A DNA stretch of 64,000 nucleotides. Source: Jilunia laotingensis. Lineage in GTDB: Bacteria > Bacteroidota > Bacteroidia > Bacteroidales > Bacteroidaceae. The stretch spans positions 2,356,001 to 2,420,000 of the forward strand of contig NZ_JACRTF010000001.1 in NCBI RefSeq assembly GCF_014385165.1, given 5' to 3'. Both the position numbers and the translations under genes were made by a program. The notes beneath the pieces are model-generated. The model was not told where the DNA came from. It was given only the letters and a program-made list of their open reading frames with translations, and did no database searches. This document shows, in pieces, positions 35,460 through 45,055 of the stretch (positions are counted from its first letter, which is position 1; each line of letters starts with the position of its first letter).

Positions 35460-35837
35460 GATTCATTATATTTTTACATTATATGCACCCCACCGGTGAA
35501 GGGGTCGTTCCTCACCGATGAAGAGGGTCTTGCTCACCGATGAACACCCCCTTCCTCACCGAGGAACAGGGTCTTCCTCACCGACCAAGAATTGATAGGG
35601 CTATTTGCTGATAATCAGTATGATAGCTGCTGAGGAAATATCACTTCTTGAGAAACCACAAAGTTATATTATTCAACAAATTATATCAAAGTTCGGTGCT
35701 TTAAGAAAAAGCTATCGCTGTTTCCTCCACAAAAGTAATATTTCTTCTCATAGCAGCCGAAATTTATTTCAATTTGTTAAACCTTATACCGTGCAAAATC
35801 GTTAATATTATAAACAGTTTAAAAAATATAAATGCAT
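35460..35837. other. Divergent intergenic region (helicase / TCA operon)
   Basis: It contains the third 22-bp repeat array (35491-35590). It also holds an imperfect inverted repeat (GCTGCT...GAAATATCACTT near 35622 with its partner near 35735-35757) and a minus-strand TACTTTTG element (35730-35737) that may serve the helicase gene. No confident promoter for aconitase was found; the 60 bp before it are AT-rich. Confidence 0.55.
35491..35590. repeat. 22-bp tandem repeat array, locus 3 (5 copies)
   Basis: The core CACCG begins at 35491, 35513, 35535, 35557 and 35579, again exactly 22 bp apart. The half-unit after the core varies (GGGGTCGTTC, AGGGTCTTGC, CACCCCCTTCC). This is the same family as at 2691 and 16679. 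Confidence 0.88.
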
Positions 35838-38081
35838 ATGGTTTACGATTTGGACATGATAAAAAGCTTCTATTCAGCTTATAAAGGCAAAATGGAGCAT
35901 GTACGGAGTGTTTTAAAGCGTCCGTTGACGTTGGCAGAGAAAATATTGTATACTCATCTCTATGATGAGGCTAATTTGAAAGATTATAAGCGGGGAGAAG
36001 ATTATGTGAATTTCCGTCCGGATCGTGTGGCGATGCAGGATGCTACGGCACAGATGGCTTTATTGCAATTCATGAATGCAGGGAAAGAACAGGCTGCTGT
36101 ACCATCTACCGTGCATTGCGACCATCTGATTCAGGCTTATAAAGGGGCAGGTGAAGATATCGCCACTGCTAAGAAGACCAATGAGGAGGTCTATGATTTC
36201 CTCCGGGATGTCTCGTCCCGATTTGGCATCGGTTTCTGGAAACCGGGAGCCGGGATTATCCATCAGGTTGTGCTTGAGAACTATGCTTTTCCGGGTGGTA
36301 TGATGGTAGGAACGGATTCGCATACGCCCAATGCCGGTGGCTTGGGTATGGTAGCTATCGGTGTAGGGGGAGCCGATGCGGTGGATGTGATGACGGGTAT
36401 GGAATGGGAACTGAAGATGCCTAAACTGATCGGAGTTCATTTGACGGGTCAGCTGAACGGTTGGACGGCTCCAAAAGATGTGATCTTGAAATTGGCAGGT
36501 CTGCTGACGGTAAAAGGCGGAACGAATGCCATCATTGAATATTTCGGCCCGGGCACGGCTTCCATTTCGGCTACGGGTAAAGCAACTATTTGCAATATGG
36601 GTGCGGAAGTGGGAGCCACCACTTCACTCTTCCCTTATGATGATCGCATGGCCACTTATCTGCGTGCTACAGGACGTGAAGAGGTGGTCAAGTTGGCGGA
36701 TGCCGTAGAGGCGGATCTTCGTCAGGATGAAGAAATTCTGGAAGCACCGGAAAATTACTACGACCGCGTGATCGAAATCGACCTGTCCGAATTGGAGCCT
36801 TACATTAACGGTCCGTTCACTCCGGATGCCGCTACACCGATATCCGAGTTTGCAGAAAAGGTGTTGCTGAATGGGTATCCCCGTAAGATGGAAGTGGGGT
36901 TGATCGGCTCGTGTACCAACTCTTCTTATCAGGATCTTAGCCGTGCCGCCTCCATTGCCCGTGAAGCTTTGGAGAAAGATATTGCCGTTGCTGCCCCCCT
37001 CATTGTGAATCCGGGTAGCGAACAGATACGCGCCACTGCCGAACGGGACGGTATGATTACACTTTTCCAGCAAAACGGTGCAACGATTATGGCAAATGCC
37101 TGCGGCCCCTGTATCGGACAGTGGAAACGCCATACGGACGATCCGAACCGCAAGAACTCCATTGTTACTTCTTTCAACCGTAATTTTGCCAAACGTGCCG
37201 ATGGCAATCCGAATACTTATGCTTTTGTGGCTTCGCCCGAGATCGTGATGGCACTTACCATTGCCGGAGATCTTTGTTTCAATCCGCTGAAAGACCGTCT
37301 GATGACGCACGATGGCGAGAAGGTGAAACTCAGTGAACCGGTAGGCGATGAATTACCGGTATATGGGTTTGTTTCCGGAGCCGAAGGGTATATTCCACCG
37401 GCAGGAGCGAATGTGGAGATTAACGTCGATCCTCAATCGAAACGTTTGCAATTGCTTACCCCTTTCCCGGCCTGGAACGGTGAGGACTTGTTGAACATGC
37501 CCTTGCTGATCAAGACGCAAGGGAAATGCACTACCGACCATATTTCAATGGCTGGCCCGTGGCTGCGCTTCAGAGGACATCTGGAGAATATATCCGACAA
37601 TATGCTGATGGGAGCAGTCAATGCTTTTAACGGGGAGACGAACAGTGTATGGAATCGTCTGACGAATATGTATGGCCCTGTCTCCGGTACAGCGAAGATG
37701 TACAAGTCCGAAGGTATCTCTTCCATTGTCGTAGCCGAAGAAAATTATGGCGAAGGTTCCAGCCGTGAACATGCCGCCATGGAACCGCGCTTCCTCAACG
37801 TGAAGGTGATACTTGCCAAGAGTTTTGCCCGTATTCATGAGACTAATCTTAAAAAGCAAGGAATGCTTGCCGTGACATTCAAAGATAAGGCCGATTATGA
37901 CCGGATACAAGAACACGACCTGCTGTCTGTTATCGGACTGCGCGAATTCGCTCCTGGACGTGATCTGGAAGTGGTAGTCCATCACGAAGATGGAACTAAA
38001 GAGAGTTTCGCAGTGCAACATACTTATAATGAGCAACAAATCGGATGGTTCCGTGCAGGCTCTGCGTTGAATGCAAGATAG
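35838..38081 (+). CDS. acnA: Aconitate hydratase
   Basis: 747 residues from MVYDLDM (35838), with an in-frame ATG two codons earlier. It is a mitochondrial-type aconitase. Fe4S4 cysteines are in [13 protein letters not shown] and [29 protein letters not shown] and the C-terminal swivel-domain signature [16 protein letters not shown] are present. It converts citrate to isocitrate. It is first in an operon with icd and gltA, whose enzymes together make 2-oxoglutarate for glutamate synthesis, the oxidative branch of the TCA pathway in anaerobic Bacteroides. Confidence 0.96.
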   Translation: MVYDLDMIKSFYSAYKGKMEHVRSVLKRPLTLAEKILYTHLYDEANLKDYKRGEDYVNFRPDRVAMQDATAQMALLQFMNAGKEQAAVPSTVHCDHLIQAYKGAGEDIATAKKTNEEVYDFLRDVSSRFGIGFWKPGAGIIHQVVLENYAFPGGMMVGTDSHTPNAGGLGMVAIGVGGADAVDVMTGMEWELKMPKLIGVHLTGQLNGWTAPKDVILKLAGLLTVKGGTNAIIEYFGPGTASISATGKATICNMGAEVGATTSLFPYDDRMATYLRATGREEVVKLADAVEADLRQDEEILEAPENYYDRVIEIDLSELEPYINGPFTPDAATPISEFAEKVLLNGYPRKMEVGLIGSCTNSSYQDLSRAASIAREALEKDIAVAAPLIVNPGSEQIRATAERDGMITLFQQNGATIMANACGPCIGQWKRHTDDPNRKNSIVTSFNRNFAKRADGNPNTYAFVASPEIVMALTIAGDLCFNPLKDRLMTHDGEKVKLSEPVGDELPVYGFVSGAEGYIPPAGANVEINVDPQSKRLQLLTPFPAWNGEDLLNMPLLIKTQGKCTTDHISMAGPWLRFRGHLENISDNMLMGAVNAFNGETNSVWNRLTNMYGPVSGTAKMYKSEGISSIVVAEENYGEGSSREHAAMEPRFLNVKVILAKSFARIHETNLKKQGMLAVTFKDKADYDRIQEHDLLSVIGLREFAPGRDLEVVVHHEDGTKESFAVQHTYNEQQIGWFRAGSALNAR

Positions 38082-38108
38082 TGTAAGACTAATAACGACA
38101 AGAAGAAT

Positions 38109-39302
38109 ATGAGCAAAATAACAAAGAAAGCAGACGGTACGCTCGTAGTACCTGATATGCCGACAGTTCCTTATATTACGGGGGACGGTGTAGGCGAGGA
38201 AATAACTCCCGCCATGCAAAGCATTGTGAATGCTGCCGTAGAAGCGGCTTATGGAGGAAAACGTAAAATAGAGTGGATGGAAGTCCTTGCCGGTGAACGT
38301 GCCTTTAACACGGTGGGTTCGTGGTTGCCGGAGGAAACAATGGAGAAATTCAAGGAATATCTGGTAGGAATTAAAGGGCCGTTGACGACACCCGTCGGAG
38401 GAGGAATCCGTTCTTTGAATGTGGCATTGCGCCAGACACTCGATCTTTATGTTTGTCTTCGCCCCGTGCGTTGGTATGAAGGAATTTATTCCCCTCTCAT
38501 TGCACCCGAAAAGGTGAATATGACGATTTTCCGTGAGAATACGGAGGATATTTATGCCGGAATCGAATGGGAAGCGGGAACTCCCGAAGCGGAGAAGTTC
38601 TATCGTTTCCTGCGGGATGAAATGGGAGTGAAGAAAGTGCGTTTCCCGGAGACATCTTCATTCGGAGTGAAACCGGTTTCGCGAGAAGGTACCGAGCGTC
38701 TGGTGCGTGCGGCTTGCCAATACGCATTGGATCAACATCTTCCTTCCGTCACACTGGTGCATAAGGGGAATATCATGAAATTCACCGAAGGCGGCTTTAA
38801 GAAATGGGGGTACGAACTGGCACAACGGGAATTCGGAGATGCGCTGGCAGATGGACGTCTGGTGATTAAAGACTGCATTGCGGATGCTTTTTTACAAAAT
38901 ACGTTGCTGATGCCCGAAGAGTATTCGGTAGTAGCGACTTTGAATCTGAACGGAGACTACATATCCGACCAGTTGGCAGCGATGGTAGGCGGAATCGGTA
39001 TTGCTCCGGGAGCCAATATCAATTACGTCAGCGGTCACGCCATCTTTGAGGCTACTCACGGAACGGCTCCTAACATTGCGGGGCGGGACATTGTGAATCC
39101 CTGTTCCCTAGTTCTCTCTGCCGTTATGATGTTACAGTACTTCGGATGGCAGGAAGCAGCCGACCGGATCGAGCGGGCGCTCGAATTAAGTTTTGGGAAA
39201 AGGCGTGCCACGGCGGATTTGGCACGGTTTATGCCGGATGGCGTTTCACTTTCTACTTCCGCCTTTACAAGAGAAATAATCGAGCGAATAAATAATCATT
39301 AA
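38109..39302 (+). CDS. icd: Isocitrate dehydrogenase (NADP-type)
   Basis: 397 residues. [16 protein letters not shown] opens the fold and [18 protein letters not shown] carries substrate-binding residues. A conserved [19 protein letters not shown] segment and the cofactor-loop [15 protein letters not shown] follow. It decarboxylates isocitrate to 2-oxoglutarate. It is 27 bp after aconitase and 15 bp before citrate synthase. Confidence 0.95.
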   Translation: MSKITKKADGTLVVPDMPTVPYITGDGVGEEITPAMQSIVNAAVEAAYGGKRKIEWMEVLAGERAFNTVGSWLPEETMEKFKEYLVGIKGPLTTPVGGGIRSLNVALRQTLDLYVCLRPVRWYEGIYSPLIAPEKVNMTIFRENTEDIYAGIEWEAGTPEAEKFYRFLRDEMGVKKVRFPETSSFGVKPVSREGTERLVRAACQYALDQHLPSVTLVHKGNIMKFTEGGFKKWGYELAQREFGDALADGRLVIKDCIADAFLQNTLLMPEEYSVVATLNLNGDYISDQLAAMVGGIGIAPGANINYVSGHAIFEATHGTAPNIAGRDIVNPCSLVLSAVMMLQYFGWQEAADRIERALELSFGKRRATADLARFMPDGVSLSTSAFTREIIERINNH

Positions 39303-39317
39303 ATAGAGTATGGTGCC

Positions 39318-40661
39318 ATGAAAAAAGAATATTTAATTTATAAACTCTCCGAGGACATGAAGGATTGTACCCGGATTGACAACGAATTGTTCCCCAAATA
39401 CGATGTGAAAAGGGGATTACGCAATGAAGACGGAACGGGTGTGCTGGTCGGATTGACCAAAGTGGGCAATGTAGTAGGTTACGAACGCATTCCCGGTGGC
39501 GGGCTGAAACCCATCCCCGGTAAGTTGTTCTATCGCCAATATGATTTGGAGGATTTGGCTCATGCCGCCATGAAAGAGAAACGCTATGGTTTCGAAGAAG
39601 TGGCCTACCTGTTACTCTCCGGCCGTCTGCCCGATAAAGAAGAACTGGAATCTTTCCGCGAATTGGTCAACGACAATATGCCTCTGGAACAGAAGACGAA
39701 AATGAATATCATCGAACTGGAAGGAAACAATATTATGAACATCTTGGCTCGCAGTGTGCTTGAGATGTATCGTTTCGACCAGAATCCGGACGACACCTCC
39801 CGTGACAACTTGATGCGCCAGAGCATCGATCTGATTTCAAAATTCCCTACCATCATCGCTTATGCATACAATATGTTGCGCCATGCTACTCATGGACGGT
39901 CGTTGCATATCCGCCATCCGCAGGAGAAACTTTCCATAGCCGAGAATTTCCTTTATATGCTGAAGAAGGATTATACCCAGCTCGATGCACGTACGCTCGA
40001 CCTGCTGTTGATGCTCCAGGCGGAACACGGTGGTGGTAATAACTCTACGTTTACAGTTCGCGTGACTTCTTCTACCGGGACGGATACCTATTCTTCCATC
40101 GCTGCCGGCATCGGTTCATTGAAAGGCCCGCTTCACGGAGGAGCCAATATTCAGGTGGTCGACATGTTTCACCATCTTCAGGAGAATATCAAAGACTGGA
40201 CAAACGTGGATGAAATCGATACCTACTTCACGCGTATGCTGAATAAGGAGGTGTACAACAAGACTGGATTGATTTATGGAATCGGCCATGCCGTTTATAC
40301 GATTTCCGATCCGCGTGCGCTTTTGCTTAAGGAACTGGCTCGCGACTTGGCGAAAGAAAAGAAATGTGAACGTGAATTTGCTTTCCTCGAACTGCTCGAA
40401 GAGCGTGCCATCGAAGTGTTCGGTAAAGTAAAGAATAATGGTAAGACCGTATCAAGTAATGTCGATTTCTATTCGGGATTTGTATACGAAATGATCGGTT
40501 TGCCACAAGAGATTTATACTCCGCTCTTTGCAATGGCTCGTATCGTAGGCTGGTGTGCGCACCGGAATGAAGAACTTAACTTTGAAGGCAAGCGTATCAT
40601 TCGCCCGGCTTATAAGAACGTATTGGATGTTGGAAAATATATACCGTTGAATAAACGTTAG
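39318..40661 (+). CDS. gltA: Citrate synthase
   Basis: 447 residues. The substrate and acetyl-CoA site motifs are GPLHGGANIQVV and GIGHAVYTISDPRA, each with an active-site His, with a catalytic Asp in SNVDFYSGFVYE. It condenses oxaloacetate and acetyl-CoA to citrate, feeding the two preceding enzymes. The order acn-icd-gltA is one transcript ending at the hairpin at 40680-40741. Confidence 0.95.
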   Translation: MKKEYLIYKLSEDMKDCTRIDNELFPKYDVKRGLRNEDGTGVLVGLTKVGNVVGYERIPGGGLKPIPGKLFYRQYDLEDLAHAAMKEKRYGFEEVAYLLLSGRLPDKEELESFRELVNDNMPLEQKTKMNIIELEGNNIMNILARSVLEMYRFDQNPDDTSRDNLMRQSIDLISKFPTIIAYAYNMLRHATHGRSLHIRHPQEKLSIAENFLYMLKKDYTQLDARTLDLLLMLQAEHGGGNNSTFTVRVTSSTGTDTYSSIAAGIGSLKGPLHGGANIQVVDMFHHLQENIKDWTNVDEIDTYFTRMLNKEVYNKTGLIYGIGHAVYTISDPRALLLKELARDLAKEKKCEREFAFLELLEERAIEVFGKVKNNGKTVSSNVDFYSGFVYEMIGLPQEIYTPLFAMARIVGWCAHRNEELNFEGKRIIRPAYKNVLDVGKYIPLNKR

Positions 40662-40679
40662 GTTTAATGTGAATAGTTT

Positions 40680-40741
40680 TACCGGGTGAGGTTGCCTTCT
40701 GTAACAGGAATGATCGGCATACCTTCACCCGGTATTTTTTT
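40680..40741 (+). terminator. Terminator of the acn-icd-gltA operon
   Basis: TACCGGGTGA (40680-40689) pairs with TCACCCGGTA (40725-40734), extended by a short bulged arm, and is followed by a run of T. Confidence 0.8.
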
Positions 40742-40752
40742 TGCAAAACTTA

Positions 40753-40782
40753 TTGCTTGTATTCAGGTTTTATTTAACTTTG
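40753..40782 (+). promoter_or_regulatory. Promoter of the steroid/bile-acid-type reductase cluster
   Basis: TTG (40753-40755), a 19-bp spacer and TAACTTTG (40775-40782) match the consensus. The start near 40789 leaves a short leader before the ATG at 40798 or 40804. Confidence 0.7.
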
Positions 40783-40797
40783 CTTCTTGTAAAACTT

Positions 40798-41565
40798 ATG
40801 GATATGAGTGAACATGCATTTCATATTTTCTTGTTGGTAATGAGCGTCCTTGCCCTGTTCGTCTTCATTGCACTCTACTATGTAAAGGCAGGGTATGGCA
40901 TGTTTCGCAGTCGTGCGTGGGGAGGAGCAATCAACAATAAATTGGCTTGGATGCTGATGGAAGCACCCGTTTTTCTGGTGATGACTTATATGTGGTGGAA
41001 CTCGGAGCGTCGTACCTTCCCTGTCGAGTCGGTTTTCTTTTTACTCTTTCAGCTTCATTATCTCCAACGCTCCTTTATCTTCCCGTTCTTGTTGAGAGGG
41101 AAAAGCCGGATGCCGGTTGCTATCTTTTTGATGGGAGTTGTCTTTAATCTTCTGAATGGTTTTATGCAGGGGGAATGGATCTTTTATCTGTCACCCGGTG
41201 ATTTATATACTCCACACTGGTTCGGAACACCTCAATTTATCATCGGTGTTATCCTTTTTCTTTTGGGGATGGCGATTAACTGGCAGTCCGATTATGTCAT
41301 CCGTCACCTTCGAAAACCGGGGGATACACGTCATTACCTGCCGACTGGAGGGATGTACCGTTATGTAACTTCTGCCAATTATTTTGGTGAAATTGTGGAA
41401 TGGGCAGGATGGGCCATCCTCACATGGTCGTTGTCTGGAGCTGTTTTCCTGTGGTGGACGGTTGCCAATCTTGTCCCCCGCGCCAATGCCATCTGGCATC
41501 GTTACCGGGAAGAATTCGGTAATGAGGTGGGGAGTCGGAAGCGTGTTTTCCCTTTCATATATTGA
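40798..41565 (+). CDS. Steroid 5-alpha-reductase-like membrane oxidoreductase (5AR)
   Basis: 255 residues from the ATG at 40798. There are six or seven hydrophobic helices and the C-terminal steroid 5-alpha-reductase signature: GMAINWQSDYVIRHLRKPGD, then PTGGMYRYVTSANYFGEIVEW and an R-rich end (HRYREEFG). Eukaryotic and bacterial members reduce the delta-4 double bond of 3-oxo-delta-4 steroids with NADPH, giving the 5-alpha (allo) ring junction. It is first in a three-gene operon with an Old Yellow Enzyme and an SDR. Published gut Bacteroidota clusters with this content convert 3-oxo-lithocholate to isoallo-lithocholate; the same role is inferred here. Confidence 0.8.
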   Translation: MDMSEHAFHIFLLVMSVLALFVFIALYYVKAGYGMFRSRAWGGAINNKLAWMLMEAPVFLVMTYMWWNSERRTFPVESVFFLLFQLHYLQRSFIFPFLLRGKSRMPVAIFLMGVVFNLLNGFMQGEWIFYLSPGDLYTPHWFGTPQFIIGVILFLLGMAINWQSDYVIRHLRKPGDTRHYLPTGGMYRYVTSANYFGEIVEWAGWAILTWSLSGAVFLWWTVANLVPRANAIWHRYREEFGNEVGSRKRVFPFIY

Positions 41566-41590
41566 TCATTTACAGAATATAGATACTATC

Positions 41591-42814
41591 ATGAAAAACT
41601 CGAAACTCTTTACACCGGTCACTTTCGGACCGTTGACTCTGCGCAACCGTACCATCCGTTCGGCAGCTTTTGAAGGGATGTGCCCGGGAAACCGGCCTTC
41701 GCAGATGTTGCTCGATTATCACCGTTCCGTGGCAGAAGGTGGGGTGGGTATGACGACGATCGCCTATGCTTCTGTTACCCGAAGCGGGCTTTCCTTTCCC
41801 CGTCAGCTTTGGCTACGTCCGGAAATAATTCCGGGACTTCGGGAGGTGACGGATGCAGTCCATAAGGAGGGGGCAGCGGCAAGTATCCAGATCGGACATT
41901 GTGGCAATATGTCTCATAAAAGTATTTGTGGCGTCACACCGTTATCGGCTTCTTCGGGATTCAATATCTATTCTCCTACTTTTGTGCGGGGGATGAGGAA
42001 GGAAGAGTTGCCGGAGATGACCAAGGCTTATGGACGTGCTGTGAATCTGGCTCGTGAATCAGGATTTGACGCGGTTGAAGTACATGCCGGACACGGTTAT
42101 CTGATCAGTCAGTTCCTTTCTCCTTACACGAATCACCGGAAAGATGAATATGGAGGCTCATTGCAAAACCGGATGCGTTTTATGGATGAGGTGATGGCAG
42201 AGGTGATGGAAGCTGCCGGAAATGATATGGCGGTGATCGTAAAGATGAACATGCGTGATGGATTTCGTGGCGGCATGGAGATAGACGAAACGATGCAGGT
42301 GGCTAAAAGACTGGAGCGGTCGGGTGTTCATGCCTTGGTGCTGAGCGGTGGCTTTGTAAGCAAGGCACCGATGTACGTAATGAGAGGAGCGATGCCGGTC
42401 AAGACGTTGACACACTATATGGACTGCTGGTGGTTGAAGTATGGCGTGAAACTTGCCGGGCGGATGATGATTCCCACCGTACCTTTTCAAGAAGCATACT
42501 TTTTGGAGGATGCGCTGAAATTCCGGGCGGAAATCAAGATACCCTTGATCTATGTCGGAGGACTGGTGTCGCGTCAGAAGATCGATGAGGTGTTGGACGA
42601 TGGCTTTGAAGCGGTACAGATGGCGCGGGCATTACTCAATGAACCGGGATTTGTCAATCGTATGCGCTTGGAAGAGAAAGCAAGGTGCAACTGTGGGCAT
42701 AGCAATTACTGCATCGGGAGGATGTATACCCTTGAGATGGCTTGCCATCAGCATTTGAACGAAGTGCTTCCTCCCTGTTTAAGGAAGGAGATCGAACAAT
42801 TGGAGAATAAATAA
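41591..42814 (+). CDS. Old Yellow Enzyme-family flavin oxidoreductase (5-beta-reductase/BaiCD-like)
   Basis: 407 residues from the ATG at 41591; the open frame reaches further back only within the 5AR gene. The N-terminal TPVTFGPLTLRNRTIRSAAFEG is the OYE FMN-barrel start. FDAVEVHAGHGYLISQFLSP and the NHRKDEYGGSLQNR motif follow, then the phosphate-binding YVGGLVSRQKI. A CNCGHSNYCIGR stretch supplies possible Fe-S cysteines. Such enzymes introduce or reduce delta-4 (or delta-1) bonds of 3-oxo bile acids. It lies 25 bp after 5AR, and its stop overlaps the SDR start (TAATGATGG). Confidence 0.8.
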   Translation: MKNSKLFTPVTFGPLTLRNRTIRSAAFEGMCPGNRPSQMLLDYHRSVAEGGVGMTTIAYASVTRSGLSFPRQLWLRPEIIPGLREVTDAVHKEGAAASIQIGHCGNMSHKSICGVTPLSASSGFNIYSPTFVRGMRKEELPEMTKAYGRAVNLARESGFDAVEVHAGHGYLISQFLSPYTNHRKDEYGGSLQNRMRFMDEVMAEVMEAAGNDMAVIVKMNMRDGFRGGMEIDETMQVAKRLERSGVHALVLSGGFVSKAPMYVMRGAMPVKTLTHYMDCWWLKYGVKLAGRMMIPTVPFQEAYFLEDALKFRAEIKIPLIYVGGLVSRQKIDEVLDDGFEAVQMARALLNEPGFVNRMRLEEKARCNCGHSNYCIGRMYTLEMACHQHLNEVLPPCLRKEIEQLENK

Positions 42815-43662
42815 TGATGGAACGGAGATATGCAATCATTACCGGAGCGGACGGTGGCATGGGAAGGGAGATCACCCGGGCTGTGGCTGCTGCGGGGTAT
42901 TATGTGATAATGGCTTGTTACAATCCTTCCGCTGCCGAGCCTGTGCGTCAACGTATTGCAGAGGAAACGGGGAGTGGTCAATTGGAAATACTTCAGCTGG
43001 ATTTGGCTTCGATGGCTTCCGTCTCAGCTTTTGCAGATACCATTTTAGAGCGTGGCATTCCTGTTGCATTGCTGATGAACAATGCAGGAACGATGGAGAC
43101 GGGACTGCATATTACTGTTGATGGGATGGAACGTACGGTCAGTGTTAATTATGTCGGGCCTTACTTGCTGACACGCAAACTGATTCCTTTGATGGGGAAG
43201 GGAAGTCGCATTGTGAGTATGGTGTCATGTACGTATGCAATTGGTAAACTCGACTTTCCTGATTTTTTTCTTCGCGGAAGGAAAGGAGGCTTCTGGCGTA
43301 TACCCATATATAGTAATACGAAACTTGCTTTGTTGCTTTTCACTCTGGATTTGTCGGAAAGATTGAAGGAACGCGGCATAACGGTCAATGCGGCTGATCC
43401 GGGAATTGTATCTACCGATATTATCACAATGCAACAATGGTTTGACCCGTTGACGGATATTTTTTTTCGTCCCTTTATACGTACTCCGAAACAGGGAGCT
43501 TCGACTGCAGTCGGACTATTGCTGAATGAGGAAGCGGAAGGACAAACAGGAACGTTTAATGTGAATAATCATCCCAAAGCTCTTTCCGACAAATACGTTC
43601 ATCATATACAAAGGAGACTGTTATGGGAGCTGACGGAAGAAAGAGTAAGGCAGTGGTTGTAG
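42814..43662 (+). CDS. Short-chain dehydrogenase/reductase (3-beta-hydroxysteroid dehydrogenase-like)
   Basis: 282 residues of classical SDR. The cofactor motif is TGADGGMGREI (residues 10-20), LMNNAG follows, and the catalytic Ser, Tyr and Lys lie in VSCTYAIGKL and IYSNTKLAL (YxxxK). It probably oxidises or reduces a hydroxyl at C3 of a steroid or bile acid, completing the reductase set with 5AR and the OYE, though substrate class is inferred from the neighbours only. Start and upstream stop overlap, so it is translationally coupled. Confidence 0.78.
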   Translation: MMERRYAIITGADGGMGREITRAVAAAGYYVIMACYNPSAAEPVRQRIAEETGSGQLEILQLDLASMASVSAFADTILERGIPVALLMNNAGTMETGLHITVDGMERTVSVNYVGPYLLTRKLIPLMGKGSRIVSMVSCTYAIGKLDFPDFFLRGRKGGFWRIPIYSNTKLALLLFTLDLSERLKERGITVNAADPGIVSTDIITMQQWFDPLTDIFFRPFIRTPKQGASTAVGLLLNEEAEGQTGTFNVNNHPKALSDKYVHHIQRRLLWELTEERVRQWL

Positions 43663-43725
43663 GGCCGGAGGGAAGGATAAATGGGAAATAGGGGAAATGG
43701 CTGTAACCAACGGTTTGATAATAGT

Positions 43726-43791
43726 CCGACACATATTCCACCGATTGATAGAGTAATTGGGTATTCTAAAAATCAGTGGAATATGTGTCGG
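43726..43791. terminator. Bidirectional terminator between the reductase cluster and pfkA
   Basis: CCGACACATATTCCAC (43726-43741) pairs perfectly with GTGGAATATGTGTCGG (43776-43791); the stem is extended by GATT/AATC after one mismatch. It separates convergent transcripts. Confidence 0.75.
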
Positions 43792-43814
43792 TTGAATAAC
43801 TCTTTATCTATAGA

Positions 43815-44795
43815 TTAGATGGAAAGTTCTCTTAATACGTTTACAAGTTCCCTGTTGATTCGTTTGTCGTTCTTGATCGCTTTTGAGAAGGGTACGTAAA
43901 CGATTTCATCATGGTCGATACCGATCATGACATTACGCTGGTCCTCCATGATGGCATCTATCGCTGCCGCACCCAGACGGCTGGCAAGTATTCGGTCGTG
44001 GGCAGTAGGGCTGCCACCGCGTTGAAGGTGTCCTAAGATGGTGACACGTACATCATATTGCGGGTATTCGTTCTTCACACGTTCTGCATAATGCATGGCG
44101 CCTCCGGTCAGTTCGCTTTCTGCTACGAGTACGATACTGCTGTTTTTTGATTTGCGGAATCCGCTTTTAATGAATTCTTCCAGTTGGTCCACTTCGGTAC
44201 TGAATTCGGGAATGATGGCTGCCTCTGCTCCGGAAGCAATCGCACCGTTCAAGGCAAGAAAACCGGCATCTCGGCCCATAACTTCCACGAAGAAAAGACG
44301 TTCATGAGATGTAGCTGTGTCGCGTATCTTATCTACCGCATCCAAAATCGTGTTCAATGCCGTATCGTATCCGATCGTTGTGTCCGTACCGTATAAATCG
44401 TTGTCAATGGTTCCCGGCAACCCGATGCAGGGCACATCGAATTCCTGTGCAAAAATGCGTGCCCCGCTCAATGAACCGTCACCACCAATGACTACAAGGG
44501 CATCGATGCCCTCTTTTTTCATATTATCGTATGCCATTTGGCGGCCTTCGGGAGTCTTAAATTCTTTGCAACGTGCAGTCTTTAATATTGTACCGCCTAA
44601 TTGGATTATATTACTTACGTTCTGGCTTTTGAATTCACTGATTTCTCCTGTCACCAGTCCCCTATATCCTCTGTATATACCCTTTACTTTCAGTCCGTTA
44701 TAGATAGCTGCACGAGTTACTGCCCGAATTGCAGCATTCATACCGGGAGCGTCTCCTCCGGAGGTCAAGACACCAATACACTTAACTGTTCCCAT
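43815..44795 (-). CDS. pfkA: ATP-dependent 6-phosphofructokinase
   Basis: 326 residues. [19 protein letters not shown] opens the protein with the ATP-binding GG motif; [23 protein letters not shown] with the catalytic Asp, and [14 protein letters not shown] follow. It phosphorylates fructose-6-phosphate in glycolysis. A TATATTTG element on the minus strand (44823-44830) lies about 28 bp upstream. Confidence 0.96.
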   Translation of the reverse strand: MGTVKCIGVLTSGGDAPGMNAAIRAVTRAAIYNGLKVKGIYRGYRGLVTGEISEFKSQNVSNIIQLGGTILKTARCKEFKTPEGRQMAYDNMKKEGIDALVVIGGDGSLSGARIFAQEFDVPCIGLPGTIDNDLYGTDTTIGYDTALNTILDAVDKIRDTATSHERLFFVEVMGRDAGFLALNGAIASGAEAAIIPEFSTEVDQLEEFIKSGFRKSKNSSIVLVAESELTGGAMHYAERVKNEYPQYDVRVTILGHLQRGGSPTAHDRILASRLGAAAIDAIMEDQRNVMIGIDHDEIVYVPFSKAIKNDKRINRELVNVLRELSI

Positions 44796-44822
44796 AACAA
44801 TCTCTTTTTATGTTTTACGATG

Positions 44823-44830
44823 CAAATATA
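44823..44830 (-). promoter_or_regulatory. -7 element for pfkA
   Basis: The minus strand reads TATATTTG, an exact -7 match; no clear -33 TTG at the normal distance. Confidence 0.5.
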
Positions 44831-45055
44831 AAGAGAATATTTGAAAGGTTGGGAAAAAAGGATAAAGATGTTACTCTCTCGTAACTTTTATTATTGTCGT
44901 GTAATTTATGAGTAATAGGCTGAATAGCAATCTATGATGGAGACTTATTCTTATAAAATAGTTTGTTGTATTCTTTACTTTGCATCCATAAACATTCCGC
45001 CTCGTAAAACTGTTGCAGGCGAAACGCGCGATGCGGAAATTAAAACTTATGGATT

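Noticed and set aside
35622..35757. A second invertible region upstream of aconitase
   Set aside because: The arms match only with gaps and mismatches, and no recombinase gene is nearby.
36624..37310. 228-residue minus-strand frame in aconitase
   Set aside because: Shadow of a highly conserved plus-strand gene with clear catalytic motifs.
41384..41590. Extended start of the Old Yellow Enzyme
   Set aside because: These codons lie inside the 5-alpha-reductase-like gene in another frame; the OYE fold begins right after the ATG at 41591.
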